The translations under genes and the position numbers were made by a program. DNA of 29,236 bases from Actinomycetota bacterium (GTDB lineage: Bacteria > Actinomycetota > Acidimicrobiia > Acidimicrobiales > Poriferisodaliceae): the NCBI GenBank assembly GCA_002731665.1, contig PCCJ01000121.1, positions 1 to 29,236 on the forward strand, read 5' to 3'. Of the stretch, positions 8,713 through 17,069 are shown piece after piece (within the stretch, counting starts at the first letter, position 1; every line of letters begins with the position of its first letter). The notes beneath the pieces are model-generated. The model ran no database searches, was not told the origin of the DNA, and was given only the letters and a program-made list of their open reading frames with translations.

Positions 8713-9465
8713 TCAATCAGCGGCTAGCTCGGACAGAACTACATCAGATATGTCAAAATTTGCGTACACGCCTTGAACATCATCGTTGTCATCCAATGCG
8801 TCCATAACAGCCAGAACTTGCCTGGCGTCTTCGCTCTTGTCCAACTCGATCAAGTTTTGCGGCAGGGATGTTTTGTCAGTTGAAGCAATTGCAATACCAA
8901 GCTTTTCAAGGCCACTTCTTACCGCCATCGCGTCCGAAGGCTCTGTTACTACCTTCCAGCTATCATCATCAAATGTAACGTCTTCTGCACCTGCATCAAG
9001 CGCTGAAAGCATCAACTCGTCCTCGTCTATAGAAACGTCAACAAGTAGAATTCCTTTTCTTTCGAATTGCCAAGCCACTGCCCCTGGTTCTGCAAGAGAA
9101 CCTCCAGCCCGAGCAAAAATACTTCTAATCTCAGCTCCAGTTCGATTTCGATTATCGGTTAGGACATCAACAAACATTGCTATTCCATGAGGCGCGTAAC
9201 CTTCGTAGATAACTTGCTCGTAAGTGACACCTTCTAGCTCACCGATGCCCCTCTTGATGGCCCTTTCTATGGTTTCAAGAGGAACTGAGCTGTCACGCGC
9301 TTTTTGATACATGGTGCGAAGGTTGGCGTTCGCATCTAGATCTCCACCGCCCTCTCTGGCAGCAACTTCCACTTGCCGAATCAGCTTTGCGAATAGCTTC
9401 GCTCGCGCCTTGTCAGCCGCACCTTTTTTATGTTTGATTGTTGCCCATTTGGAATGACCTGACAC
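8713..9465 (-). CDS. yebC: YebC/PmpR-family regulatory protein
   Basis: YebC-family proteins are cytoplasmic DNA- or ribosome-associated regulators; some have been linked to transcription control and some to translation of difficult sequences. The 250-residue product starts SGHSKWATIKHKKGAADKARAKLF, the invariant family N-terminus, and keeps DNRNRTGAEIRSIFARAGG. I chose the GTG at 9465 because a strong GGAGGT lies 6 bases upstream and the homologous proteins start with M-SGHSKW; the open frame would also allow an ATG at 9486, adding seven residues that look like leader sequence. It is 36 bases upstream of ruvC, the usual yebC-ruvC arrangement. Confidence 0.95.
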   Translation of the reverse strand: MSGHSKWATIKHKKGAADKARAKLFAKLIRQVEVAAREGGGDLDANANLRTMYQKARDSSVPLETIERAIKRGIGELEGVTYEQVIYEGYAPHGIAMFVDVLTDNRNRTGAEIRSIFARAGGSLAEPGAVAWQFERKGILLVDVSIDEDELMLSALDAGAEDVTFDDDSWKVVTEPSDAMAVRSGLEKLGIAIASTDKTSLPQNLIELDKSEDARQVLAVMDALDDNDDVQGVYANFDISDVVLSELAAD

Positions 9466-9471
9466 CAGCGA

Positions 9472-9477
9472 ACCTCC
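9472..9477 (-). promoter_or_regulatory. Ribosome binding site that fixes the yebC start
   Basis: GGAGGT on the minus strand, six bases before the GTG at 9465. It falls inside the longer open frame that begins at 9486, so it argues that the downstream GTG is the real start. Confidence 0.75.
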
Positions 9478-9537
9478 AGACGCCATTCTGCCATTCTTGA
9501 TCCCCGCTTGGGAGCCATGACTCAGATTACTAATTAT

Positions 9538-10128
9538 CTATTTTATTAGACTTAAGAAAATTTGATGTATTCGGCTATCAGGAGTCAGCTCGGGGTGAAA
9601 GCTGGACACGAGTATTGGACCTGATTTGCAGAGCACGGGCACGTCGGTTTGCCCATAGGCATCGACCGTCGCGAGAATTTCCACTGAATCTCCAACTTTT
9701 TCCACTCCTGGAGCTCGTATGAAGACTGCTCGGAAAGACTTCTGCAGGCCCTCAACTTTGAGATCACTCTCGAAACTAGCTATTTGTCGGCCAAATGAGT
9801 TCCTGCGAACAGAGATGTCAATGGCTTCGAAGCTCTTTTGATCTCGTCGGCCATCACTTACCTCGTTCGCTAGGAGAATCATGCCGGCACAGGTGCCTAA
9901 TACTGGTAGGCCTTCACTAATCATTTGGTTAAGGGGCTCAAAGATCTTGCTCGATTCAAGAAGCATCGAGATTGTTGTTGATTCACCGCCCGGCAAAATA
10001 ATGGCGTCAATACCTGCTAGGTCATCTGGTGTCCGCACAGCTACGCTTTTGTTACCTAATGACGTCAGCATTTGTTGGTGCTCAGAAAAAGCACCTTGGA
10101 GCGCCAACACGCCTACGAGACTTGACAA
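9538..10128 (-). CDS. pdxT: Pyridoxal 5'-phosphate synthase glutaminase subunit PdxT
   Basis: PdxT hydrolyses glutamine and channels ammonia to PdxS for direct synthesis of pyridoxal 5'-phosphate. The 196-residue class-I glutaminase has VGVLALQGAFSEH at its N-terminus, the oxyanion strand LPGGESTT, the nucleophile Cys in VLGTCAGM, and the His-Glu pair in SSFHPELTPD. The start appears to be TTG at 10128, giving MSSLVGVLALQG; no ATG is available and an in-frame GTG six codons in would cut the first strand. It follows pdxS by 8 bases. Confidence 0.95.
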   Translation of the reverse strand: MSSLVGVLALQGAFSEHQQMLTSLGNKSVAVRTPDDLAGIDAIILPGGESTTISMLLESSKIFEPLNQMISEGLPVLGTCAGMILLANEVSDGRRDQKSFEAIDISVRRNSFGRQIASFESDLKVEGLQKSFRAVFIRAPGVEKVGDSVEILATVDAYGQTDVPVLCKSGPILVSSFHPELTPDSRIHQIFLSLIK

Positions 10129-10136
10129 GTGATTTG

Positions 10137-11036
10137 TTACCAGCCGCGTTCAGCGAGTTTGACTTCCAACGCGCTGATCTCAAGACCTGGCATAGCTTCA
10201 CCTAAACCTCGACTTGCATTAGCCACCGCTGCAGCGTCTCGGAAATGAGTTGTCGCCTCCACAATCGCTCGTGCTCTTGGGGCTGGGTCTTCGCTTTTGA
10301 AGATGCCCGATCCTACGAACACTGCTTCGGCGCCTAGCTGCATCACTAGTGATGCATCAGCTGGAGTAGCGATTCCTCCAGCGCAGAACATTGGCACTGG
10401 CAGTTTTCCGGTTTCTGCTATTTCTTGAACCAAACCCAAAGGAGCTTGAAGCGTTTTAGCCCATTGGAAAAGTTCGGCAGCGTCTGCTTGTGTGATCTTT
10501 CGGATATCTCCGAGGATTGAACGCAAGTGCCTTACTGCCTCAACGATATTCCCCGTTCCTGCTTCGCCCTTGGAGCGAATCATACATGCACCTTCAGAAA
10601 TTCTTCGGAGTGCTTCACCTAGGTTCGTGGCTCCGCAAACAAACGGAACTGTAAATGCCCATTTGTCGATGTGGTGTGCTTCGTCTGCTGGAGTTAAAAC
10701 TTCAGATTCGTCAACATAATCGACACCTAAAGATTGCAAAATTTGTGCTTCGGCAAAATGTCCGATTCGCGCTTTAGCCATCACCGGAATGGTGACTGTT
10801 TTTTGAATATCCTCGATCATAACTGGGTCGCTCATTCTAGCGACTCCACCATCTCGCCTTATGTCAGATGGGACACGCTCGAGAGCCATTACGGCTGTAG
10901 CCCCAGCATCTTCGGCTATTTTCGCCTCTTCAGCGTTAACCACATCCATTATTACGCCTCCGCGCAACATGTCAGCAAGTCCTCGCTTTACACGGAATGT
11001 GCCTATTTCGTAATTGTCGCTTTGCGTATCAGACAT
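10137..11036 (-). CDS. pdxS: Pyridoxal 5'-phosphate synthase lyase subunit PdxS
   Basis: PdxS condenses ribose 5-phosphate, glyceraldehyde 3-phosphate and ammonia into pyridoxal 5'-phosphate, as a dodecamer with PdxT. The 299-residue TIM-barrel protein has [17 protein letters not shown] with the conserved Asp, [21 protein letters not shown], the [13 protein letters not shown] segment holding the Schiff-base Lys, and [15 protein letters not shown]. The phosphate loops [12 protein letters not shown] and [13 protein letters not shown] are intact. The ATG is at 11036. The gene lies 70 bases after the terminator of the DUF3048 gene, so pdxS-pdxT probably has its own promoter in 11037-11074. Confidence 0.97.
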   Translation of the reverse strand: MSDTQSDNYEIGTFRVKRGLADMLRGGVIMDVVNAEEAKIAEDAGATAVMALERVPSDIRRDGGVARMSDPVMIEDIQKTVTIPVMAKARIGHFAEAQILQSLGVDYVDESEVLTPADEAHHIDKWAFTVPFVCGATNLGEALRRISEGACMIRSKGEAGTGNIVEAVRHLRSILGDIRKITQADAAELFQWAKTLQAPLGLVQEIAETGKLPVPMFCAGGIATPADASLVMQLGAEAVFVGSGIFKSEDPAPRARAIVEATTHFRDAAAVANASRGLGEAMPGLEISALEVKLAERGW

Positions 11037-11074
11037 GCCTCTAGTCTAGAAGCAACGCGAACGTTAAATACGCT

Positions 11075-11114
11075 AAAAATAATTGAGTTACCTTAATCTA
11101 ACTCAATTATTTTT
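11075..11114 (-). terminator. Rho-independent-type terminator overlapping the DUF3048 stop codon
   Basis: A perfect 16-bp inverted repeat (AAAAATAATTGAGTTA at 11075-11090 and its complement at 11099-11114) flanks an 8-base loop. On the minus-strand RNA it ends in a run of U. The upstream arm contains the last codon and TAA of the DUF3048 gene. The stem is A/T-rich, so it is weaker than a classical GC-rich terminator, and its symmetry could let it work in both directions. Confidence 0.75.
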
Positions 11115-12219
11115 CTAGAATTGTTACTGAGCCAGACTTCGCAAATAGAACCCATGAAGACCCTTGACTAAATTGAACAATGTTTCCCTGCTTGTCTGAG
11201 AATACCGTCGGCGCAGTGAGATTATCTTTGCTCCAAACCGCTTCAAGTCTTGAGTTATCGTTGAAAATCCATGCTTCACCTATCCCTGCGTCTGCTTCAA
11301 ATTCTGGGATTCGTTCGCCTTGCCGGTCTAATTCGTTACTTAATGAGTAGCGAACGAATTGGACAACAATATTTTGTATGCCAATGGGGTTGCCCTCAGC
11401 GTCAAGAGAGAGAGCGCCCTCTTCATATCTTGCCCAATGCTTTTCGGCCGGTACCCACTTAAAGACTGTTTTTGTTTCTCCCCAGTCGATGCTTACTTCA
11501 TCAACTTCATTTTTTTTTGCCGGAGTTACAGTCGGACCGTCTTTGAATCTCCAGGGAGCCAATGAATTAGGTCTATTTGCAGGGTCTAGATCTGCAATTT
11601 CGTTTAATGACACGTATATTTTTTCTCTGCCTGAATCATCGTTTACTTGGATGTAGCTAGCAGGAAATAATTCTGCGCTTACATCGTGGATCCCGCTTAC
11701 TTTTAGAACTTCGCGCAACGACCATTTCGTTTGGGCTGTTACAAGCATGACCCCTGGCTGGTTCATCAAGGTATGGATATCGCTCAGCTGAGCCTCACCA
11801 ATTGGGCCAACATTTTCGGCATTTTGTGACTGAAAAAGGGCGAGAAAGTTCGTGGCTCTTTCTTCTCCAAGATATTCATACACGATGTCTGCTTTTCCTA
11901 CGCCTACAACCTGAGTCAGTGACTCGGAATTATCAATTTTCACAGCAGTGATTGCTTTTTTTGTAGCTCCTTCATCATCAAGCGCTAACCCTGTGAGCGG
12001 TGCAAAAAATTTAGGAAGCTCCGTCTTAGGGTCAATTGTTGTATTCACTGGCTGTGACGTTTCAGACTTTCTTTCGGAGTCTTTAGTGTCAGTTTGTTCT
12101 TTGACGTCGAGAGAGATTTCACTTTGCACTTTTAAGCTCTCTTCGGGTGAACAACCTATTGATCCGCTAATCGCTATACCTAAGAAGATCAAAATTTGAA
12201 GAAAACGTTTCTTAGACAA
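11107..12219 (-). CDS. DUF3048 (YerB-like) lipoprotein
   Basis: The 370-residue product has a short basic start and hydrophobic segment (about 7-22) ending GSIGC, a plausible but imperfect lipobox with Cys23 as the lipidated residue. A Ser/Thr/Glu-rich linker follows. From about residue 73 come the DUF3048 hallmarks: FAPLTGLALDD, ITAVKIDNSES, ADIVYEYLGEERATNFLALFQSQ and VGPIGEAQLSDIH. The C-terminal half matches the second DUF3048 domain (FKDGPTV...VVQFVRYS). The biochemical role of the family is not established; location is inferred to be the outer face of the membrane. The start is TTG at 12219, six bases after the upstream stop, with AGAGAG before it. It is followed by a strong hairpin terminator. 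Confidence 0.85.
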   Translation of the reverse strand: MSKKRFLQILIFLGIAISGSIGCSPEESLKVQSEISLDVKEQTDTKDSERKSETSQPVNTTIDPKTELPKFFAPLTGLALDDEGATKKAITAVKIDNSESLTQVVGVGKADIVYEYLGEERATNFLALFQSQNAENVGPIGEAQLSDIHTLMNQPGVMLVTAQTKWSLREVLKVSGIHDVSAELFPASYIQVNDDSGREKIYVSLNEIADLDPANRPNSLAPWRFKDGPTVTPAKKNEVDEVSIDWGETKTVFKWVPAEKHWARYEEGALSLDAEGNPIGIQNIVVQFVRYSLSNELDRQGERIPEFEADAGIGEAWIFNDNSRLEAVWSKDNLTAPTVFSDKQGNIVQFSQGSSWVLFAKSGSVTILEK

Positions 12220-12225
12220 TGCTCT

Positions 12226-13050
12226 CTACATCTCGCGCAGGGCAGCAACCCTGTCTTCTATTTCAGGACGTCCATATTCATCGTTGTCTGGGTTGATTGC
12301 CCATAGTGGTAATGATCCATACGAAGCGTCAATTTTTGAGCTCGGGCCAAATTTTTCATATGCGGAGATCAAACCTGGTGGGTACCTCGTGACTCCCACT
12401 CCGGCACTATCAGCATTGAAGTCGCGATCGTTGTTGAGCTCTTTCCTTAATCTTCTCTGCGCTACTGAAACCGGCAGATAATGCAGAGTCAGAATCCGAT
12501 CTATCACCGTCCCATTCTGTTTCACGAGCAATGGTAACCCAATGGTCATAACAGCTAGAGTTGAATGACGGGCCTCGTTGGAGCTAACTCGAGCGATGCT
12601 GGCTGCGAGCAGCGCTTCTAGCTCTATAAGCGAACTATTTTCTAACAAACCCCTTGTTACCGAGAAATTTGCGATGTCCTTGTTTAATTCAGCAACCGCT
12701 ATGTTATTGGTTTCAGAATCGATCACTCTCACCACTGGGAGCGCGACTCCGGTGCTCATGCAGATAGATCCAAGGAGGTTAAAAAGTCGCGGTGCGGAAT
12801 GTTCAGAACTCTGAGCACCGCCAATTTCTGCCATTACGAATTTACTCGCACGCATCAGGAGAAATTTTGTGACCAGTGTTCCGATTAGCAGGACAGAAAT
12901 TAGTGCAGACACAAGAAATTTTGCGGACCAACTACTGCTGATGGTGGTAACAATGAGTGTGATTAACGTCAGAACTCCGACGTTATATAACCAAAAATTG
13001 ATGATTAGTCGACGTGCACGTGCGTCATAAGTTTTCTTAGAGTCATTCAT
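12226..13050 (-). CDS. Degenerate M48 (HtpX-like) peptidase homologue
   Basis: The 274-residue protein has two membrane helices (about 18-38 and 45-65) and then a domain that follows the M48/HtpX layout: APRLFNLLGSIC, TGVALPVVRVID, NFSVTRGLLENSS, IELEALLAASIARV, then NNDRDFNADSAG and a final IEDRVAALREM. The zinc site is lost. Where active enzymes have HExxH, this has Ala150-Ser-Ile-Ala-Arg154, and the downstream zinc-ligand Glu is replaced by Asp210. It is therefore probably not a metalloprotease but a membrane-anchored pseudoenzyme. The ATG at 13050 was chosen because the hydrophobic core starts soon after; the frame opens at a TTG at 13122. It lies between pimA and the DUF3048 gene on the same strand. 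Confidence 0.75.
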   Translation of the reverse strand: MNDSKKTYDARARRLIINFWLYNVGVLTLITLIVTTISSSWSAKFLVSALISVLLIGTLVTKFLLMRASKFVMAEIGGAQSSEHSAPRLFNLLGSICMSTGVALPVVRVIDSETNNIAVAELNKDIANFSVTRGLLENSSLIELEALLAASIARVSSNEARHSTLAVMTIGLPLLVKQNGTVIDRILTLHYLPVSVAQRRLRKELNNDRDFNADSAGVGVTRYPPGLISAYEKFGPSSKIDASYGSLPLWAINPDNDEYGRPEIEDRVAALREM

Positions 13051-13143
13051 CGATAAAACAATCTGGTGTGGTGAGACTGACTGTGCGAGTTTAGGCCTCA
13101 AAGAGCCGAAACACAGGCACAAGCCAAGTTCATGTCGTATGTA

Positions 13144-14277
13144 TCAATTCCAAAAAGATCCAAACTTTATGAGCTCGCCCCATCGGCTGGGTTTCTGCGT
13201 TGCTTTCCCAGCCTGGTCTATAGCAACTTGGTAGTAGCGAAGATAAAGTTGAGCTAGGCGATCCATTGAAAATTCTGCGGCGCGCTGGCGTCCAGCGAAA
13301 ACTAATGACTCAGAGTACTTTTTGTCTTCTAGGACTCGAGTCAACGCCGTCGTAAGCAGTTCAGGGTTCCCGGGCTCAACAAGTTCGGCATGCTCTTGAT
13401 GAGTAGCAACGTTTCTGTACCCTGCGATGTTGCTAGCAACAATAGGAGTTCCGGCGGCCATTCCCTCTAGCAAAACAATTCCGAAACTTTCACCTCGCAG
13501 CGAAGGAACACAGAACACATCAGCACCTTTCAGCCTCCTTATTTTTTCTTCGTCTGTGACAGAGCCGAGCCACTCTATTCTGGGATCCTTACCGTAACGA
13601 GACTTAAGCTCGCCGGTTTGTGGCCCTTCTGACATAACCCACAATTTAACTTCGTCAGGCAAATTTTTTAGTGCCTGCAAAAGTGTTTCAAGGCCTTTGC
13701 GAGGCTCATGTCTGCCAACGTATGCAATCGTTGGTTGGGGCGACTCCGCCGCTTCAATCTCTTGAAATTTTGCAAGTTCGATTCCGTTGAATGCCACCTC
13801 ATATGAACCGCCAAGAGCCTGATCGGCCATTTTTCGTGCGTCTTCAGATACCGCAACGCGCACTTCCATGCGCGAAGCTAACCATTCCACTCCAGGAGTG
13901 CGGTAGGCCTTGCTCCCGCCCGCAGCGTGCCATGTCCCAACGATTGGCGCGTTTTTGAGAAAAAGCGCTGTTTGGCAGGGACCAGGGCAAATCGGTTCGT
14001 GAACATGAACGACATCAAAGGTTTCGTCGCGTAGAGCTCTAATCGTGCGAAGGGTGCAAGCTAAGTCCGGAGCGATCGGTGCAACGGAACCGTTTGCAAA
14101 TGTGGGGATGCTTGCCCCGAGCGGTGTTATTCCTTTCTCAGGGGGCGCACCATCACATGGCGCGAGTATTCGAGTTTTGTGGCCTAATTGAGACAATGAA
14201 TTAGCCAAGCCAATCACTTGAGATTGCACACCACCAGGCACAGTCAAGCTGTATGGGGAAATGATTCCGATCCGCAC
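13144..14277 (-). CDS. pimA: GDP-mannose-dependent phosphatidylinositol mannosyltransferase (PimA-like)
   Basis: PimA adds the first mannose to phosphatidylinositol on the inner face of the membrane. The product is a GT-B fold, family GT4 enzyme: N-terminal RIGIISPYSLTVPGGVQSQ with the GGVQ glycine loop, DVVHVHEPICPG, then YVGRHEPRKGLETLL, and the donor-binding ESFGIVLLEGMAAGTP with the EX7E motif. I chose the GTG at 14277, giving 377 residues, nearly the length of mycobacterial PimA (378) and starting at the same motif. The open frame reaches a GTG at 14349, with others at 14313 and 14286; none has a convincing ribosome binding site. Its position after PatA and PgsA supports PimA over other GT4 enzymes. 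Confidence 0.88.
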   Translation of the reverse strand: MRIGIISPYSLTVPGGVQSQVIGLANSLSQLGHKTRILAPCDGAPPEKGITPLGASIPTFANGSVAPIAPDLACTLRTIRALRDETFDVVHVHEPICPGPCQTALFLKNAPIVGTWHAAGGSKAYRTPGVEWLASRMEVRVAVSEDARKMADQALGGSYEVAFNGIELAKFQEIEAAESPQPTIAYVGRHEPRKGLETLLQALKNLPDEVKLWVMSEGPQTGELKSRYGKDPRIEWLGSVTDEEKIRRLKGADVFCVPSLRGESFGIVLLEGMAAGTPIVASNIAGYRNVATHQEHAELVEPGNPELLTTALTRVLEDKKYSESLVFAGRQRAAEFSMDRLAQLYLRYYQVAIDQAGKATQKPSRWGELIKFGSFWN

Positions 14278-14317
14278 ACTGTTCACGTTAGGTGGTCTGG
14301 AGTCTGCGTCCACACCA

Positions 14318-15250
14318 TCATTCGTCTTTATCCACTGTTTCGTGATCACTTGGCCAATTCGGTTGCATCAAATGCCACTGATCGGGAGCTCTTCTTATTA
14401 GATGTCCGAGCTCTTGAGCTAAATCCCCCGTTATACGAGATACGTCTGCGCTTACTTTGCCAAGTCGCGAGGTATCTATGGGCGGGCGAACGACTCCTAG
14501 ATGTCTACCATTTGGCTCAAAGTAAACGGCTGTGGGCAGGAGAGTTGCACCCGTTCTAATACTCAGCAACGCCGGCCCACCTGGAAGCGTTGTTTCTTCT
14601 CCCAGGAATTCAACTTTGATTCCCCCGCCAGCAATATCTCTGTCGCTGAGCAGACAAACAATTTCGTTCCGCTTCAATGCAGCTGCGACTAAGGCACCCG
14701 CAGATGGCCCTAACGGTATGACGTTCATACCGAGTTCGCTCCTGAACTTCGTGAACCAATCGAATAGTTTTTGTGGCTCAAGAGGTTCAACAACTACTGA
14801 GATTGGGATTTTTTTTACCGTGGCCATCCAAAATCCCGCCCATTCCCAGCCACCTAAGTGCGGAAGCGCCAAGATAACCCCTTTGCCTTTTTCTAGGCCT
14901 TCGCGTACATAGCGATAATCTGGCACTTCTATGCCAGCTTCTAACTTTGCGCCTGTTTCCTTAGGCAATCTGAAAGACTCAATCCAGTAGCGGGCATAGG
15001 AACCGAATGCTTGACCTACCGACTGTTTGATTTTTTGCTCAGACATTTGGGGGCCCATGACTCGTCTCATATGACGAGATACCATTTTTCTTTTTGCCGG
15101 CAAGACCGCAGGCAGTACTACCGCGACCAACGTTGGTACCGAATTAGCTAATTGTTTCGGGAGGAGGCGCGCTATCGAAGCGCCACTTTTGTAGAAAAGA
15201 GTAACTGCCAAATTTTTTAGTTTCAGCATTACGAATTTCCAAAGCTCCAC
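14318..15250 (-). CDS. patA: Phosphatidylinositol mannoside acyltransferase (PatA-like)
   Basis: PatA transfers an acyl chain to the mannose of phosphatidylinositol mannosides. The 310-residue protein belongs to the LpxL/HtrB lysophospholipid acyltransferase-like group: a hydrophobic N-terminal segment, the catalytic HX4E-type motif in LPHLGGWEWAG, a downstream LLSDRDIAGGGIKVEFLG and FLGEETTLPGGPALL. It ends with a PDQWHLMQPNWP stretch typical of actinobacterial homologues. The start is given as GTG at 15250, 3 bases after pgsA; the ATG at 15229, with GGAA upstream, is an equally reasonable start. It sits between pgsA and pimA, as in mycobacteria. Confidence 0.9.
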   Translation of the reverse strand: MELWKFVMLKLKNLAVTLFYKSGASIARLLPKQLANSVPTLVAVVLPAVLPAKRKMVSRHMRRVMGPQMSEQKIKQSVGQAFGSYARYWIESFRLPKETGAKLEAGIEVPDYRYVREGLEKGKGVILALPHLGGWEWAGFWMATVKKIPISVVVEPLEPQKLFDWFTKFRSELGMNVIPLGPSAGALVAAALKRNEIVCLLSDRDIAGGGIKVEFLGEETTLPGGPALLSIRTGATLLPTAVYFEPNGRHLGVVRPPIDTSRLGKVSADVSRITGDLAQELGHLIRRAPDQWHLMQPNWPSDHETVDKDE

Positions 15251-15253
15251 TTT

Positions 15254-15862
15254 TTATTTTTGGTTCTCAGAATCAGATATTTCGCGAGTTGCCTGTGACC
15301 AAACTTTACAGAAGCGTTGAACCGCAGTTATCGACGTTAGCGCGAGCATTATCCACAGAACTGGGATGAGAATTGCGTTGAAACAAAGCCCGAAGCCAAG
15401 GACTATCATCCGTTCTGCGCGCTCCATTAAGCCGCCTTTGGCTTCATATCCGAGTAGTTCGGCTTTCGCTCTTTCATATGAAATCAGTGCAGACACACCT
15501 AAAAGTGCCATTGGTAAGATTATGAGTCTCCCCCTGTCGGTCTCAAGAAGATGCCAAGCGATAGCGCCTAGCAGCAACGCATCAGTAACTCTGTCTGCCG
15601 TCGAGTCAAAAAATGCGCCTCTTTTAGATGATGTACCGGCCGCTTTAGCTACGGCTCCATCAAGCAAATCGGGTAACGCCGTCAATATCAGAAGACAAAG
15701 ACCAAGCTGGAGGCGCCCCATTCCAATAGCAACAGCTGCTGCTACCGACATCAGCAAACCCACAACAGTGATTTGATCGGCACTAACGCCAGCTCGAACC
15801 AGCAACCGTCCGATGGGGCTAGTTACTCGATCGACCCCAAAACGTAGATTGCCGTCAAACAT
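15254..15862 (-). CDS. pgsA: CDP-alcohol phosphatidyltransferase, probable phosphatidylinositol phosphate synthase
   Basis: This membrane enzyme would join CDP-diacylglycerol to inositol 1-phosphate, giving the precursor of phosphatidylinositol. The 202-residue protein has about six hydrophobic helices and the family motif D-x2-D-G-x2-A-x-x8-G-x3-D-x3-D: PDLLDGAVAK...RGAFFDSTADR. The position that is usually Arg after the Ala is Lys. I chose the ATG at 15862 because homologues begin MFDGxLRxGVDR and a GAGAG lies about 7 bases upstream; the frame opens at a GTG at 15889. The start overlaps the end of the upstream gene by 8 bases. Substrate identity as inositol phosphate is inferred from the adjacent PatA and PimA genes. 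Confidence 0.87.
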   Translation of the reverse strand: MFDGNLRFGVDRVTSPIGRLLVRAGVSADQITVVGLLMSVAAAVAIGMGRLQLGLCLLILTALPDLLDGAVAKAAGTSSKRGAFFDSTADRVTDALLLGAIAWHLLETDRGRLIILPMALLGVSALISYERAKAELLGYEAKGGLMERAERMIVLGFGLCFNAILIPVLWIMLALTSITAVQRFCKVWSQATREISDSENQK

Positions 15863-16397
15863 CTTCACTCTCAGGCAGTCCGGCTTCACGTTCTAGGCCA
15901 TCAAGCTCATTCGATGTTGATATCCATTCTTCAGGGTTGTCTTCGACATACGCATCAATAGTCGTCCCATCGATAGCGTCAATCAGGACGAGACTGCGAC
16001 TTATGGGCGGATCTTCGGCCGAGTAAGCCAATATTCGCCACGTTGGACGACTTGAAAGTCCTCGCCAGCCAAGTTGCGCCGATGCGTGACCCACAGCGAA
16101 ACCCAGTTCTTTGCTCGCTGCGACCAGTGCTTCATTTTCGTTTAGTCCGAATTTCCGACCAGCCAAAACGCTGTATAAGCCGAACAACAAAAGCCCGACT
16201 GCCCCAATGGTGAGACCTGCGTTCGCCAGAACTGCGTCGGGAGCGTAGGCACTGGACATACCTAGGACTAGGGCGCCAACTCCTAGGTATAAGGCCCCAG
16301 TTGTGCGGCGTCGACGATTATCAGGGAAGATATACGCCCCTACGAACCCTCGGTCAAGATCCTCTGGTAACGCGTCGCGTACTTCTCCGTCGTCCAC
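15855..16397 (-). CDS. Two-helix membrane protein of unknown function in the PIM cluster
   Basis: I do not recognise a named family. The 180-residue product starts with an acidic region (MDDGEVRDALPEDLDRG), followed by GAYIFPDNRRRRTTG, then two hydrophobic helices at about 34-50 and 58-78, and a soluble C-terminal domain rich in Glu/Asp. The first helix is preceded by four consecutive Arg, suggesting that the N-terminus is cytoplasmic. The start is GTG at 16397 without a ribosome binding site; a TATAGC lies 3-8 bases before it, so a leaderless message is possible but unproven. It overlaps pgsA by 8 bases, and its position between the HIT gene and pgsA suggests a role with phosphatidylinositol lipids. 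Confidence 0.7.
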   Translation of the reverse strand: MDDGEVRDALPEDLDRGFVGAYIFPDNRRRRTTGALYLGVGALVLGMSSAYAPDAVLANAGLTIGAVGLLLFGLYSVLAGRKFGLNENEALVAASKELGFAVGHASAQLGWRGLSSRPTWRILAYSAEDPPISRSLVLIDAIDGTTIDAYVEDNPEEWISTSNELDGLEREAGLPESEDV

Positions 16398-16468
16398 GAG
16401 CTATACGCTATCGGACTAATTCGATATGGCTGCTCTATTTCAATTGTGCTTGGGTTCTATAGACAAAT

Positions 16469-16969
16469 TTATTTGAAATTTAGACGTAGTTTTTCTAGGG
16501 TTAGTGCCAGATCTTCTGGGATAACCCTGGCTCCAGCCACTGTGGTCATGAAGTTAGTATCGCTATTCCAGCGGGGCAAAGCATGGAAATGAAGGTGATC
16601 GGGAATTCCGGCGCCGGAACCTTGGCCAATGTTCGCTCCTAGATTGAGGCCGTCAGGAGAGTAGGCGCTTTGGATGGCGACGGTCGTTCTGTACAGAAGG
16701 TCAAATATTTCACTTCGAGCGTCTGCTGTCACTTGGTCCAAACGTTCAACATGCTCGTATGGAACAATCATTACATGCCCGTTTGTGTAGGGAAAGGCAT
16801 TTAGCACCACTGCGCAGTGAGACCCGGAGTGGACATGTGTGTTTTGCTCTGAGGCATCCGGAATTCTCGCTACGTCGCACAAAATGCAGATGGTTTGTTC
16901 GCTGCTCGATGACTTACCTGTCACGTACTCTTGTCTCCAAGTCGCCCATAGACGCTCTAAACCATCCAT
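16469..16969 (-). CDS. HIT-family nucleotide hydrolase/phosphorylase
   Basis: Histidine-triad proteins cleave nucleoside phosphate bonds; the mycobacterial counterpart at this genomic place (Rv2613c) is an Ap4A phosphorylase. The 166-residue protein has a C28-x2-C31 pair that may bind zinc together with later histidines, the HIT core LNAFPYTNGHVMIVPYEH, and the catalytic triad HLHFHALPRW (His125, His127, His129). The Asn-Gly-Gln loop NLGANIGQGSGAGIPDH is complete. The ATG at 16969 has AAGGGA about 7 bases upstream. It lies at the head of the PIM block, 71 bases before the membrane protein gene. Ap4A activity is inferred from position only. Confidence 0.92.
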   Translation of the reverse strand: MDGLERLWATWRQEYVTGKSSSSEQTICILCDVARIPDASEQNTHVHSGSHCAVVLNAFPYTNGHVMIVPYEHVERLDQVTADARSEIFDLLYRTTVAIQSAYSPDGLNLGANIGQGSGAGIPDHLHFHALPRWNSDTNFMTTVAGARVIPEDLALTLEKLRLNFK

Positions 16970-17069
16970 TGGGTCCCTTCCGTCATGAAACGAATAGTGT
17001 CTTCGTCTTTCGATCTGATCACGAATCTAGCTAATTTGTTCATGTTACAATCGCGAACTCTCTTAAGGT

